A stretch of DNA of 64,000 nt from Stomorhina lunata (lineage: Eukaryota; Arthropoda; Insecta; Diptera; Rhiniidae), in the NCBI GenBank assembly GCA_933228675.1, contig OW121740.1, forward strand, positions 126,245,630-126,309,629. The letters run 5' to 3'. The notes below the pieces were generated by a model. It ran no database searches. It saw only the letters and a list, made by a program, of their open reading frames with translations, and was not told where the DNA came from. Position numbers and translations under genes: made by a program. Position 1 is the first letter of the stretch. Each line of letters opens with the position of its first letter. Positions 43,957-56,960 of the stretch are shown here, piece by piece.

Positions 43957-44766
43957 ACAAGTAAGAAAGCGCAATAGTCGGTCAAGCCGACCATACGATA
44001 CCCTTCACCACTATGGTCAAAGGTGTTATTTTTCCTGTATAAAGACAAATATTTGCTAAATGTTGCCATCATACAAACATTTTCTCAAAACTTATATATT
44101 CAACCTGTTTCCGTCATTTGCACTTATATGAGAGCTAGAGTCAAATGTGGACCGATTATCTCGAAATTTGGCAAGTTGACTACAGTTGTTACAAAAATTA
44201 TGTATGCGAAAAATAAACTTAAAATTTTGATTATCTTTAGATTTACGAGCGTTTTAGTGATTTTTTGTCTCATTTAGTGCGTTTTTAAAGAAGAGTTTGT
44301 ATGGGAGCTATGGTCAAACGTGAACCGATTTCAACGAAATTTGATACAGTGATTTAAGTTTACATAGGCAGTATCTGTTTTAAATTTCATGAAAAAATAT
44401 TGATATTTGTGGCCAATATATCAATTCCGGGAAGTGGGACCTATGGGAGGTACCATAAATAATTGACCGATTTTGACCAATTTCAATAGCCATGGTCCCA
44501 TTGTCAAAAAAAATGATCTATGCCAAATTTCATCAAATTATCTTTAGAATTGCGACCTGTAATTTGATTACAAGGTTTACATGGGGGTCCAGCCAGCCGG
44601 CCAGCCAGACGGACGGACGGATGGACATCGCTAAATCGACTCAGAAAGTGATTCTAAGCCTATTGGTATACTAAAAGGTGGGTCTAAGACAAATATTTCT
44701 ATACGTTACAAACATCAGCACAAACTTATAATACCCTTTCCACCTATGGTGGTGAAGGGTATAATA
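43957..44766 (+). repeat. R1 interspersed repeat, full length
   Basis: AACAAGTAAGAAAGCGCAAT at the 5' end, GTCGGTCAAGCCGAC with one base lost in the loop, complete internal blocks, and the 3' stem-loop ATACCCTTTCCACCTATGG/TGGTGAAGGGTATAAT. Confidence 0.93.
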
Positions 44767-45000
44767 AATACCCATAAAAAAAAATAAATGTATCAGGAAG
44801 ATATTTTAGCAAAAGTTAATTCTGAAGAAATGACATCACAGGGTATTATGCACCTGCAATTAACCCTATAGATTTGTATATGAATATGTGAACCCAGCAG
44901 TTCTAAAATGAAAGGCTGTTATCACACACATTTCAATAATTTAGGAAAACGGTTGGGAAATTTAAGTTCTTAAATGATATGATTAATTTCTTAAAATTTG
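44767..45000. other. No gene seen
   Basis: Short unassigned stretch containing a CCCAGCAGTTCTAAAATGAA element end near 44893. Confidence 0.4.
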
Positions 45001-45830
45001 ACTCACTTTTTTTAATAATCACCTCGTTACGAACTTCGTTATTTTTCCACTCTCCGGTAAGAGGTTTTAAGTGATACTCCACGACATGATCTTTTCTTGT
45101 TGAAGCGTCAGGATTTGAGTTTTGATACGGGTAACAACCTTTAAAATCTTCGTTCGAAATACATTAAAAATATTTCAGTTTCTACTACAAAGACATGGTC
45201 GATTGGATAAGATTTTTGGGCCTCTTGATCTATAGTATTTATACTAAATGCAGATTCCTTATAATGTCTTGTGAAATCAGAGTGTCTGGTAGAAAATTTA
45301 TATTTTTTAATACGATTATTTCAAAAAGTAATAAACGGTGCGGAGAGATTTTGGCCCTGTTGTAATTTTAGACTGTGCGGATTTGTCATTAACGTTGTCG
45401 CATTTTTGAAGTAATGATTCTTACGTAACTCCTCGTCTAAAATTTTGTTTAAAGCTCGGTATTCGGAGAATACGTGATGGATCGAGTATAAATTTAATTT
45501 CTTCATGGGCGCAGAGATTTTGAGCAATTGCTTCGGCTATGAATGCCTTGCGGCCAGAGCCCAGTCGATCTTCAAGGCCTCCCGAAAAATTTAAACTGTT
45601 TGAAAGTAGTTTATGTAAATATCCACAACTTACAATAGGAAAAAGAGCAGGCTCGCTAGGACTTCCAAGACCGATTGTTCATGAAAATTTAAAAAAGGGA
45701 TCTAAAGTTTCATCCTTTAAAACTTCAAATTGTTTTTGTAAAACGATATTGGAGCGTTTTCGCACTGTAAATACCATTTTTTTCGAGCGTCTTAAACACC
45801 CACGTCAATAAGCTAAACTGCCGTTACTGA
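45000..45830 (-). pseudogene. Decayed coding region of unknown identity
   Basis: On the minus strand one frame stays mostly open over several hundred bases, with stretches such as TVRKRSNIVLQKQFEVLKDE, PALFPIVSCGYLHKLLSNSL, GSGRKAFIAEAIAQNLCAHE and SRILRIPSFKQNF. An overlapping frame contains SIHHVFSEYRALNKILDEEL. Base composition is more balanced than nearby, and there are internal stops. It looks like an old protein-coding sequence, perhaps a transposon or a captured gene, but I do not recognise the family. A 25-bp near-perfect hairpin (ATGTCATCCAGA, one base, then its inverse) lies beside it at 45926-45950. Confidence 0.35.
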
Positions 45831-46024
45831 TCTCCTCAAACCTTAATTGAAACACCAAAAACTATTACATTACCACGCTTGAGATAATTGAACCCTTTTT
45901 CGAAAATTCTCGAGGCCAGTGACGAATGTCATCCAGAATCTGGATGACATACTCTTTAAAATATAAAATCCGCATTTCGTTTAGAGTTAATATACATCGA
46001 CATCATTATTTTTGCATTTTATTC

Positions 46025-46505
46025 TTCCAGTTGTTTGTTTTATGATACCGGGACGTAAATTTATTTTTTGTAATATTTGTTGAAAAAATTTTCAAAAAAT
46101 AAAAAATGATTTTTGAATCCAGGCTGAGAAAAAGTATAATTTTCTAATACGAAAAAAAAACTAAGTAAATTCGTTTATATTTTAACAAAACTCAGGTCAT
46201 AGAATTGTAAATCATGTCTTACTTTAAAATTTATTTATCATTAAGTGAATTTTTTGGCTGCATATTCTTAGGCGTTTCGTCAAGGATACGAATTTTCGGT
46301 GAAGAATTAGAATAACTTCAAAATTACTTTATGGATTTTTAATTTTGATGACTCAAAACAAAGCTGTTTTAACTGTCTTTTATATTATATTCAATTTTTA
46401 AATATTTTAATTCTTAGTGGTTAAAATTTTGGCAAAACCGAAAAACTCACATATTTTCTCGTACGAAAAAGTTTAAACCTTTGTTGGCGGATGCGGCACA
46501 TGTTC
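46025..46505 (-). repeat. R4 fragment, diverged
   Basis: In the same orientation as the copy at 38-39.5 kb: TTTGTAATATTTGTTGAA, GCATATTCTTAGGCG, CAAAGCTGTTTTAACTGTCT and GTTGGCGGATGCG match the corresponding R4 blocks with many substitutions. Confidence 0.6.
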
Positions 46506-47110
46506 CCCTTAAGGAAACCTAGAAATTGAGAAAAGGTTTGTGTCTTAAGTCTTTTGTTTATTTAATTAAAAAATATACATATAATATTTGGTAGTAACTT
46601 TTTCTCGTAAGTAGAACTACCTTTACAATATCAGGAAGGTCTCCTAAGTCTTTCGTTTTTTTCATTTATAAAATAAATAGAGACATTTTTGAGTTTCTCG
46701 TTAACTTTTGGGTAAATAAATCGAGGAAATATCGAACGTAAACCCACTAAACATACATGAATATTTTACACATATCGCTCACTTACTGAAAAATCGTCAT
46801 AACTCAAAAAATTGTTTTTTCAGAAATCGCATTTTTTGTTTTCAAATCTAAATATCTCTGATCCAGTTAAGACGTCAGTATAAACAAAAGCTTAAAATCT
46901 TTATAGTGCTTCATGATACAGCTTAATATTTGACTCTACTTTGACTTATGACAATGTTGCAGCAATAATGAGATTTATTATGTATCATAACTTAAATTTT
47001 ATATATATTTTTACAAATTCTGTTTTACTAAAGTTTTTTAATAAAGATTAAAAAAATTTGATACAAGAGAAATTGAGATATTTAAATGAGAAAAAAACTG
47101 AACTAAAATA
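46506..47110. other. No gene or recognised repeat
   Basis: AT-rich. No structure was recognised. Confidence 0.45.
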
Positions 47111-47690
47111 AAACAAGTAAGAGTGTTATATTCGGCTGTGCCGAATCTTATATACCTACCATCAAGTTGTGTTAAATTTAGAAACATATCTCATATATCT
47201 ACAAGGGTGCAGCTAATTCAAAATCTGGACCAAAACTGAAAAAATCGCTAAGCTAATTGGTATTGTTGGTAAAACCTTTGGACTAAATTCGGTTGCCGTA
47301 GCTTTAAAGTTCAACATTTAAAAATATTTCAGTGGTTTCCCCAGTATTTACTTTGATCAAAATTCGGTCTCATAACCGGGTGTAGTTTTACATTAATAAG
47401 TTGATAAATACTTTTCGTTGTGATCAATATGTAGTTAGGCTAAACACGTTAATAGTAATACGACAGGTCCATATATTTCGTTAGGAGTTCCTAATGCATT
47501 CATCATATATAAAGTCTGGGCTGAACATTGATTGATGCCTATCTAAATTCATTGGTGCAATCTTAATATCATGAATATACCTCCAAATATTTTTGATTGC
47601 AGATATAAAAAGGGGATGTTATTTATATAAGAATTATAGCCAAATGTTGACCGATCGTAACAAAATTTTACACACTGGCTGGTATATATA
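47111..47690 (+). repeat. R2 interspersed repeat, 5' part
   Basis: 5' AAACAAGTAAGAGTGTTATA, then a perfect hairpin ATTCGGCTGTGCCGAAT, then TTATATACCTACCATCAAGT, GGTGCAGCTAATTCAAAATC, CATAACCGGGTGTAG and TATATAAAGTCTGG. It stops at CACTGGCTGGTATATATA, where a CCCAATAAAACTTTT-ended unit begins. Confidence 0.85.
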
Positions 47691-48060
47691 TACCCAATAA
47701 AACTTTTCATTACCAAATAATGAGTTAAACAATTAAACTATTGAACACGAACTACTTACTCATTCGCTGTTTAAGTCATTACATTAACATGGGGATGTCA
47801 TTGGAGGCAAGTACTTACCAATTGCAGAAAAGTAATGACTTGGGTAAGCAATTTGAAAGCAACAACAACAACAGCAACAACTTTTTTGTTGTTCTTTTAT
47901 TAAAAACATATATTTTTTAACGAAATACAAAATTTTTTTTATGATCCCATGGGGGCTCGAACCCAGACCCTCCGACTGCTAGGCAGAGACTTTTCCACTG
48001 AGCTACTTCATATGTTGAAAACTTAGCAGCTTTTAATTAATATAAACAATTTTTATCGTT
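47691..48060 (-). repeat. tRNA-derived SINE-like unit, second copy
   Basis: Near-identical in reverse to 15145-15511. On the minus strand the A box TAGCTCAGTGGAAAAG and B box GGGTTCGAGCCCC are intact (about 48004 down to 47950). The poly-A, (TTG)n and body follow, ending in TTTTATTGGGTA at 47691. A second arm like that in the 14200-15509 element is not seen here. Confidence 0.65.
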
Positions 48061-48309
48061 CTAAGAATCTTGAGTTAATATTTCTCCAGATTGTTGGTAT
48101 CCGATGATAGGAGCGATGAAGTTACCTCCATTCCAATCTATGATGGTGTAGAGTGGATTAAGTCCAACATATTTCTAATTTCAAAAAGAAAATGTCTTTT
48201 CAAACAAAATAATAATTAAATTTTTGTTTTCTGAAAATGGGTTAAGTCTCGGACTTACTCGGAGTAAAAGGTAAACCTATTTTCTAGTTGTAAATGTCTA
48301 CAATTTACA

Positions 48310-50215
48310 AAAAAAATACTGAAAATTTACTTTTTATGGAAAATTTTTTAAAAATTTACTTTTTATAGGAAATTTTTCAAAAATTTACTTTTTATAGGAA
48401 ATTTTTCAAAAATTTACTTTTTATAGGAAATTTTTAAAAAATTTACTTTTTATAGGAAATTTTTCAAAAATTTACTTTTATAGGAAATTTTTCAAAAATT
48501 TACTTTTATAGGAAATTTTTCAAAAATTTACTTATTATAGGAAATTTTTCAAAAATTTACTTTTTATAGGAAATTTTTCAAAAATTTACTTTTTATAGGA
48601 AATTTTTCAAAAATTTACTTTTTATAGGAAATTTTTCAAAAATTTACTTTTTATAGGAAATTTTTCAAAAATTTTCGTTTTATAGGAAGTTTTACAAAAA
48701 TTTACTTTTTATAGGAAATTTTTCAAAAATTTACTTTTTATAGGAAATTTTTCAATAATTTACTTTTTATAGGAAATTTTTCAAAAATTTACTTTTTATA
48801 GGAAATTTTTGAAAAATTCACTTTTTATAGGAAATTTTTTAAAAATTTACTTTTTATAGGAAATTTTTCAAAAATTAACTTTTTATAGGAAATTTTTCAA
48901 AAATTAACTTTTTATATGAAATTTTTCAAAAATTTATATTTTATAGGAAATTTTTCAAAAATTTACTTTTTATAGGAAATTTTTCAAAAATTTACTTTTT
49001 ATAGGAAATTTTTCAAAAATTTACTTTTTTATAGGAAATTTTTCAAAAAACTTATATTTTATAGGAAATTTTTCAGAAATTTATATATTATAGGAAATTT
49101 TTCAAAAATTTATATTTTATAGGAATTTTTTCAAAAATTTACTTTTTATAGAAAATTTTTCAAAAATTTACTTTTTATAGGAAATTTTTCAAAAATTTAC
49201 TTTTTATAGGAAATTTTTTAAAAATTTATTTTTTATAGGAAATTTTTCAATAATTTACTTATTATAGGAAATTTTTCAAAAATTTACTTTTTATAGGAAA
49301 TTTTTTAAAAATTAACTTTTAATAGGAAATTTTTTAAAAATTTACTTTTTATAGGAAATTTTTCAAAAATTTACTTTTTATAGGAAATTTTTCAAAAAAT
49401 TTACTTTTTATAGGAAATTTTTCAAAAATTTACTTTTTATGGGAAATTTTTAAAAAATTTACTTTTTATAGGAATTTTTCAAAAATTTACTTTTTATAGG
49501 AAATTTTTTAAAAAATTTACTTTTTATAGGAAATTTTTAAAAAATTTACTTTCTATAGGAATTTTTTCAAAAATTTACTTTTTATAGGAAATTTTTCAAA
49601 AATTTACTTTTTATAGGAAATTTTTCAAAAATTTACTTTTTATAGAAAATTTTTCAATATTTTACTTTTTATAGGAAATTTTTCAAAAATTTACTTTTAT
49701 AGGAAATTTTTCAAAAATTTTCTTTTTATAGGAAGTTTTTCAAAAATTTACTTTATATAGGAAATTTTTCAAAAATTTACTTTTTGTAGGAAATTTTTCA
49801 AAAATTTACTTTTTATAGGAAATTTTTCAAAAATTTTCTTTTTATAGAAAATTTTTCAAAAATTTACTTTTTATAAGAAATTTTTCAAAAATTTACTTTT
49901 TATAAGAAATTTTTGAAAAATTTACTTTTTATAGGAAATTTTTGAAAAATTTACTTTTTATAGGAAATTTTTTAAAAATTTACTTTTTATAGGAAATTTT
50001 TCAAAAATTTACTTTTTATAGGAAATTTTTCAAAAATTTACTTATTATAGGAAATTTTTCAAAAATTTACTTTTCATAGGAAATTTTTCAAAGATTTACT
50101 TTTCATAGGAAATTTTTCAAAGATTTACTTCTATAAAAAAATACAAAAATTAACTTTTTATAAAAAATTTTTCAAAAATTTGCGTTTCATAGGATTTTTT
50201 TTTCGAAAATTTGCG
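48310..50215. repeat. 29-bp satellite array C
   Basis: About 65 units of TTTTTCAAAAATTTACTTTT plus TATAGGAAA, period 29 bp, with scattered single-base changes and one-base length changes. On both sides related flanking blocks occur: AAGTCCAACATATTTCTAAT (48163) and AAGTCCCATACATTTTGCAA (50240), with AAGTTCCATACATTTTTCAA (50331). A GTGGATTAAGTCC (48153) on the left has an inverse counterpart GGACTTTATCCAC (50503) on the right, hinting that the array may also sit inside an element. Confidence 0.93.
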
Positions 50216-52024
50216 TTTTATTTGTTTTGAAAGTGGACTAAGTCCCATACATTTTGCAATTCAAAAGTAAAAATTTTTTCATAAAAAAACAAAAACAAAA
50301 ATTTAAATTTTATTTATTTTGAAAACATTTTAAGTTCCATACATTTTTCAATTCAAAAAATGAATATTTTAAAATGTTTGTTTTGAAAGTTGTATAAGAA
50401 AGAAAAAATTGAATAGGTTCTGATAAAAACTTAAGATTTAATTGACTAAAATTGGTCACCTATATTTTTAAAAAACCTTTTATATCTCAAAAAAAAGGAC
50501 TTTATCCACTTCAAAATAAGGTCTTCACATATAAAAGAAGACGATAGAAGAAGATACCGATTTCGTTCCATGCCGAAAAAACCTTAATCACTTTAATACG
50601 ACTCTTCATTTGCTCCCCTAGCAACAGTTACAATTTTTCAAAATTTCTTACGCAAAGTTAAATGATTTTCAATGGGAAAGGGAGAATTATAATTAAAATT
50701 TTTCAATTAATTAAAAAATACCTTAGATTTCTGCTCCCTTTAAAAAAAAAAGGGATTTAACGAAATCAGAATTGCGAAAAATTTTAACACTCATATTTTC
50801 TTATTAAGAAACCCAAGTCAAATGGGTGTTAATTCAAAGACGAGTAGATATAAAAACATATGTAAATTGTATGTAAGTCAGTATATGGGTGTTTTCTAGC
50901 AGAGCTACTTATTACATACACGTGCTCCATAAAAAGGCATATTGTTATGTATATAAATGTTTCTATATAAAACACCCTTTTGTAAAGTTACTTATGTACT
51001 TAATACTTACGAGTATATACTTTATATAAAACACCCTTTTTTGTTTGAAATTTAACATTTATATAGAAATATTGTATAAAAACCCAATTTAATATTACAC
51101 GATGCGTAACTAAAGTAAATAAAACCTTTATTTCAAATAAAAAAAAAATTTCCATTTTTCGCAAACTGTCAGTCGGTCGGACGGACACAGTGGCAAATAA
51201 AATTTTTAATTTCCCATTCCACAAAAATGATCCAATCACAAAACGGCTTTAAAACCTTCAAAAAATAACAAACATGGTTGCCGAGGACATTGATGATGAC
51301 TATGAGCATAAAAAGCTTAGATAGAATAAAAGAGGGTTCTAGGTTTCGGAAAACTGATGTTAGAGGGTTTGAGAATTATGCTATAAAGCAGCAACATCAA
51401 TTTTTAAAGTTAAAAGCAGTCGAGAAGATGAGAAATGAAAAATATATTTGCGTATTTTTTTATCCTGCAGCTGAAAGGGTGTAGTAATTTTATTTCCATC
51501 ACTCCAATTTGTTTAGCAACATAATGGAAAAAATACAAGAATTCTTGAAATAAAAAGGCATTAAAACATCTCTCAAACTCTTAATTATGGCAAAAAAAAA
51601 AAAAAAACTGCCATAAAAAAGAGAAAATGAAATGATTTTACGTAAAAATTTTTTGAAAAACATTGGGGTCTTATGTGGGTCGTTAAGGGGCAGCAGATGA
51701 CAAGTGTTGGAAACAGAAGTATACATACAAATAACGAACTAAATGACATTCTGATATACATTTTTTACGATTTATGTAAAGAATTGTAAGTATTTGTGCG
51801 ATGAATATATAGAAATATTTATGTACATAATCATATATTGTATGTACCACTTGCTAAATATTTTAATATGCCAAAAAAAAAGAAGGTTTCTGTTCTGAAA
51901 AATGTCCTACATTCCCATATTTGAATATTTGAATTGTTGGATAAATATATATTTTTTGTTAAATAAACACGAAATTCCTTGAGCAGTGGTTTTAAAACGG
52001 GAAAATATTGAATTGAATGTTAAA
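50216..52024. other. No gene recognised
   Basis: Array flank until about 50520, then unassigned sequence. GTCAGTCGGTCGGACGGACA occurs near 51170. The open frames here (60-79 codons) show no recognisable features. Confidence 0.4.
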
Positions 52025-55000
52025 GAATTTTTCTATATAAAAATTCTGTTGCAAATATTTTTCTATATAAAAAATTTTGTAGCGAAAAATTTTCTTCATA
52101 AAAATTTTGTTGCTTAAGTTTTTCTATATAAAAATTTTATACCGAAAATTTTTCTATATAAAAATTTTATACCGAAAATTTTTCTATATAAAATTTTTTT
52201 ACCGAAAATTTTTCTCATATAAAAATTTTATACCGAAAATTTTTCTATATAAAAATTTTATACCGAAAATTTTTCTATATAAAAATTTTATACCGAAAAT
52301 TTTTCTATATAAAAATTTTGTAGCGAAAATTTTTCTATATACAAATTTTGTAGCGAAAATTTTTCTATATAAAAATTTTGTAGCGAAAATTTTTCTATAT
52401 AAAAATTTTGTAGCGAAAATTTTTCTATATACAAATTTTGTAGCGAAAATTTTTCTATATAAAAATTTTGTAGCGAAAATTTTTCTATATAAAAATTTTG
52501 TAGCGAAAATTTTTCTATATAAAAATTTTGTATATAAAAATTTTGTAGTGAAAATTTTCTATATAACAATTTTGAAATGAAAATTGTTCTATATATATTT
52601 TTCTATATAAAAATATATTTTTTCTATATAAAAATTTTGTAACGAAAATTTTTCTATATAAAAATTTTGTAACGAAAATTTTTCTATATAAAAATTTTGT
52701 AACGAAAATTTTTCTATATAAAAATTTTGTAACGAAAATTTTTCTATATAAAAATTTTGTCCCGAAAATTTTTCTATATAAAAATTTTGTCCCGAAAATT
52801 TTTCTATATAAAAATTTTGTCCCGAAAATTTTTCTATATAAAAATTTTGTCCCGAAAATTTTTCTATATAAAAATTTTGTCCCGAAAATTTTTCTATATA
52901 AAAATTTTGTCCCGAAAATTTTTCTATATAAAAATTTTGTCCCGAAAATTTTTCTATATAAAAATTTTGTCCCGAAAATTTTTCTATATAAAAATTTTGT
53001 CCCGAAAATTTTTCTATATAAAAATTTTGTCCCGAAAATTTTTCTATATAAAAATTTTGTAACGAAAATTTTTCTATATAAAAATTTTGTAACGAAAATT
53101 TTTCTATATAAAAATTTTGTAACGAAAATTTTTCTATATAAAAATTTTGTCCCGAAAATTTTTCTATATAAAAATTTTGTCCCGAAAATTTTTCTATATA
53201 AAAATTTTGTCCCGAAAATTTTTCTATATAAAAATTTTGTCCCGAAAATTTTTCTATATAAAAATTTTGTCCCGAAAATTTTTCTATATAAAAATTTTGT
53301 AACGAAAATTTTTCTATATAAAAATTTTGTAACGAAAATTTTTCTATATAACAATTTTGTAACGAAAATTTTTTTATATAAAAATTTTGTCCCGAAAATT
53401 TTTCTATATAAAAATTTTGTCCCGAAAATGTTTCTATATAAAAATTTTGTCCCGAAAATTTTTCTATATAAAAATTTTGTCCCGAAAATTTTTCTATATA
53501 AAAATTTTGTCCCGAAAATTTTTCTATATAAAAATTTTGTCCCGAAAATTTTTCTATATAAAAATTTTGTCCCGAAAATTTTTCTATATAAAAATTTTGT
53601 CCCGAAAATTTTTCTATATAAAAATTTTGTCCCGAAAATTTTTCTATATAAAAATTTTGTCCCGAAAATTTTTCTATATAAAAATTTTGTCCCGAAAATT
53701 TTTCTATATAAAAATTTTGTCCCGAAAATTTTTCTATATGAAAATTTTGTCCCGAAAATTTTTCTATATAAAAATTTTGTCCCGAAAATTTTTCTATATA
53801 AAAATTTTGTCCCGAAAATTTTTCTATATAAAAATTTTGTCCCGAAAATTTTTCTATATGAAAATTTTGTACCGAAAATTTTTCTATATTAAAATTTTGT
53901 ACCGAAAATTTTTCTATATAAAAATTTTGTACCGAAAATTTTTCTATATAAAAATTTTGTACCGAAAATTTTTCTATATAAAAATTTTGTACCGAAAATT
54001 TTTCTATATAAAAATTTTGTACCGAAAATTTTTCTATATAAAAATTTTGTACCGAAAATTTTTCTATATAAAAATTTTGTACCGAAAATTTTTCTATATA
54101 AAAATTTTGTACCGAAAATTTTTCTATATAAAAATTTTGTACCGAAAATTTTTCTATATAAAAATTTTGTACCGAAAATTTTTCTATATAAAAATTTTGT
54201 ACCGAAAATTTTTCTATATAAAAATTTTGTACCGAAAATTTTTCTATATAAAAATTTTGTACCGAAAATTTTTCTATATAAAAATTTTGTACCGAAAATT
54301 TTTCTATATAAAAATTTTGTACCGAAAATTTTTCTATATAAAAATTTTGTACCGAAAATTTTTCTATATAAAAATTTTGTACCGAAAATTTTTCTATATA
54401 AAAATTTTGTAACGAAAATTTTTCTATATAAAAATTTTGTACCGAAAATTTTTCTATGTAAAAATTTTGTAGCGAAAATTTTTCTATATAAAAAATTTTT
54501 ATTGAAAATTTTTCTATATAAAAAATTTTTATTGAAAATATTTCTATTAAAAATTTTTTACGGAAAATTTTTCTATATAAAAATTTTGTCCCGAAAATTT
54601 TTCTATATAAAAATTTTGTCCCGAAAATTTTTCTATATAAAAATTTTGTCCCGAAAATTTTTCTATATAAAAATTTTGTCCCGAAAATTTTTCTATATAA
54701 AAATTTTGTCCCGAAAATTTTTCTATATAAAAATTTTGTCCCGAAAATTTTTCTGTATAAAAATTTTGTCCCGAAAATTTTTCTATATAAAAATTTTGTC
54801 CCGAAAATTTTTCTATATAAAAATTTTGTCCCGAAAATTTTTCTATATAAAAATTTTGTACCGAAAATTTTTCTATATAAAAATTTTGTACCGAAAATTT
54901 TTCTATATAAAAATTTTGTACCGAAAATTTTTCTATGTAAAAATTTTGTACTGAAAATTTTTCTATATAAAAATTTTGTACCGAAAATTTTTCTATATAA

Positions 55001-56960
55001 AAATTTTGTACCGAAAATTTTTCTATATAAAAATTTTGTAACGAAAATTTTTCTATATAAAAATTTTGTAACGAAAATTTTTCTATATAAAAATTTTGTA
55101 ACGAAAATTTTTCTATATAAAAATTTTGTAACGAAAATTTTTCTATATAAAAATTTTGTACCGAAAATTTTTCTATATAAAAATTTTGTCCCGAAAATTT
55201 TTCTATATAAAAATTTTGTCCCGAAAATTTTTCTATATAAAAATTTTGTCCCGAAAATTTTTCTATATAAAAATTTTGTCCCGAAAATTTTTCTATATAA
55301 AAATTTTGTCCCGAAAATTTTTCTATATAAAAATTTTGTCCCGAAAATTTTTCTATATAAAAATTTTGTCCCGAAAATTTTTCTATATAAAAATTTTGTC
55401 CCGAAAATTTTTCTATATAAAAATTTTGTCCCGAAAATTTTTCTATATAAAAATTTTGTAACTAAAAATTTTTCTATATAAAAATTTTGTAACGAAAATT
55501 TTTCTATATAAAAATTTTGTCCCGAAAATTTTTCTATATAAAAATTTTGTCCCGAAAATTTTTCTATATAAAAATTTTGTCCCGAAAATTTTTCTATATA
55601 AAAATTTTGTCCCGAAAATTTTTCTATATAAAAATTTTGTAACTAAAAATTTTTCTATATAAAAATTTTGTAACGAAAATTTTTCTATATAAAAATTTTG
55701 TCCCGAAAATTTTTCTATATAAAAATTTTGTCCCGAAAATTTTTCTATATAAAAATTTTGTCCCGAAAATTTTTCTATATAAAAATTTTGTCCCGAAAAT
55801 TTTTCTATATAAAAATTTTGTCCCGAAAATTTTTCTATATAAAAATTTTTTCCCGAAAATTTTTCTTTATAAAAATTTTGTAACTAAAAATTTTTCTATA
55901 TAAAAATTTTGTAACGAAAATTTTTCTATATAAAAATTTTGTCCCGAAAATTTTTCTATATAAAAATTTTGTCCCGAAAATTTTTCTATATAAAAATTTT
56001 GTCCCGAAAATTTTTCTATATAAAAATTTTGCAACGAAAATTTTTCTATATAAAAATTTTGTACCGAAAATTTTTCTATGTAAAAATTTTGTAGCGAAAA
56101 TGTTTCTATGTAAAAATTTTGTAGCGAAAATTTTTCTATATTAAAATTTTGTCCCGAAAATTTTTCTATATAAAAATTTTGTCCCGAAAATTTTTCTATA
56201 TAAAAATTTTGTCCCGAAAATTTTTCTATATAAAAATTTTGTCCCGAAAATTTTTCTATATAAAAATTTTGTCCCGAAAATTTTTCTATATAAAAATTTT
56301 GACCCAAAAAATTTTCTATATAAAAATTTTGTCCCAAAAAATTTTCTATATAAAAATTTTGTCCCGAAAAATTTTCTATATAAAAATTTTGTCCCGAAAA
56401 TTTTTCTATATAAAAATTTTGTCCCGAAAATTTTTCTATATAAAAATTTTGTCCCGGAAATTTTTCTATATAAAAATTTTGTCCCGAAAATTTTTCTGTA
56501 TAAAAATTTTGTCCCGAAAATTTTTCTATATAAAAATTTTGTCCCGAAAATTTTTCTATATAAAAAATTTTTATTGAAAATTTTTCTATATAAAATTTTT
56601 TTAGGAAAATATTTCTACTAAAAATTTCTTACGGAAAATTTTTCTATATAAAAATTTTGTCCCGAAAATTGTTGTATATTAAAATTTTGTCCCGAAGAGT
56701 TTTCTATATTAAAATTTTGTCCCGAAAATTTTTCTATATTAAAATTTTGTCCCGAAGAGTTTTCTATATTAAAATTTTGTCCCGAAAATTTTTTTATATA
56801 TAAAAATTTGGTACCGAAAATTTTTCTATATAAAAATGTTGTGCCGAAAATTTTTCTATATAAAAATTTGGTATCGAAAATTTTTCTATAAAAAAATTTG
56901 GTACCGAAAATTTTTCTATATAAAAATTTTGTGAGAAAAGTTTTTATACAAAAAACTTTT
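52025..56960. repeat. 30-bp satellite array D, about 160 units
   Basis: The unit is TTTTTCTATATAAAAATTTT followed by GT and a variable four-base segment (CCCG, ACCG, AACG, AGCG) and AAAA, period exactly 30 bp over most of its length. Variants come in runs: AGCG near 52320-52510; AACG near 52640-52740; CCCG near 52760-53050, 53390-53830 and 54590-54830; ACCG near 53870-54400. The edges are degenerate. With a 30-bp period every frame repeats every ten codons, giving open frames up to 341 codons on the plus strand and 279 on the minus strand that are not genes. Confidence 0.97.

Noticed and set aside
52515..54412. Long open frames (279 codons minus, 341 codons plus) with repeated RKFFYIKILS or RKIFGTKFLY peptides
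   Set aside because: They are the 30-bp satellite read in frame; the period is ten codons, several frames on both strands are open at once, and there is no other coding evidence.
34098..56960. Regular short repeats considered as a CRISPR array
   Set aside because: Units are contiguous with no unique spacers, no cas genes are present, and the surroundings are animal mobile elements.
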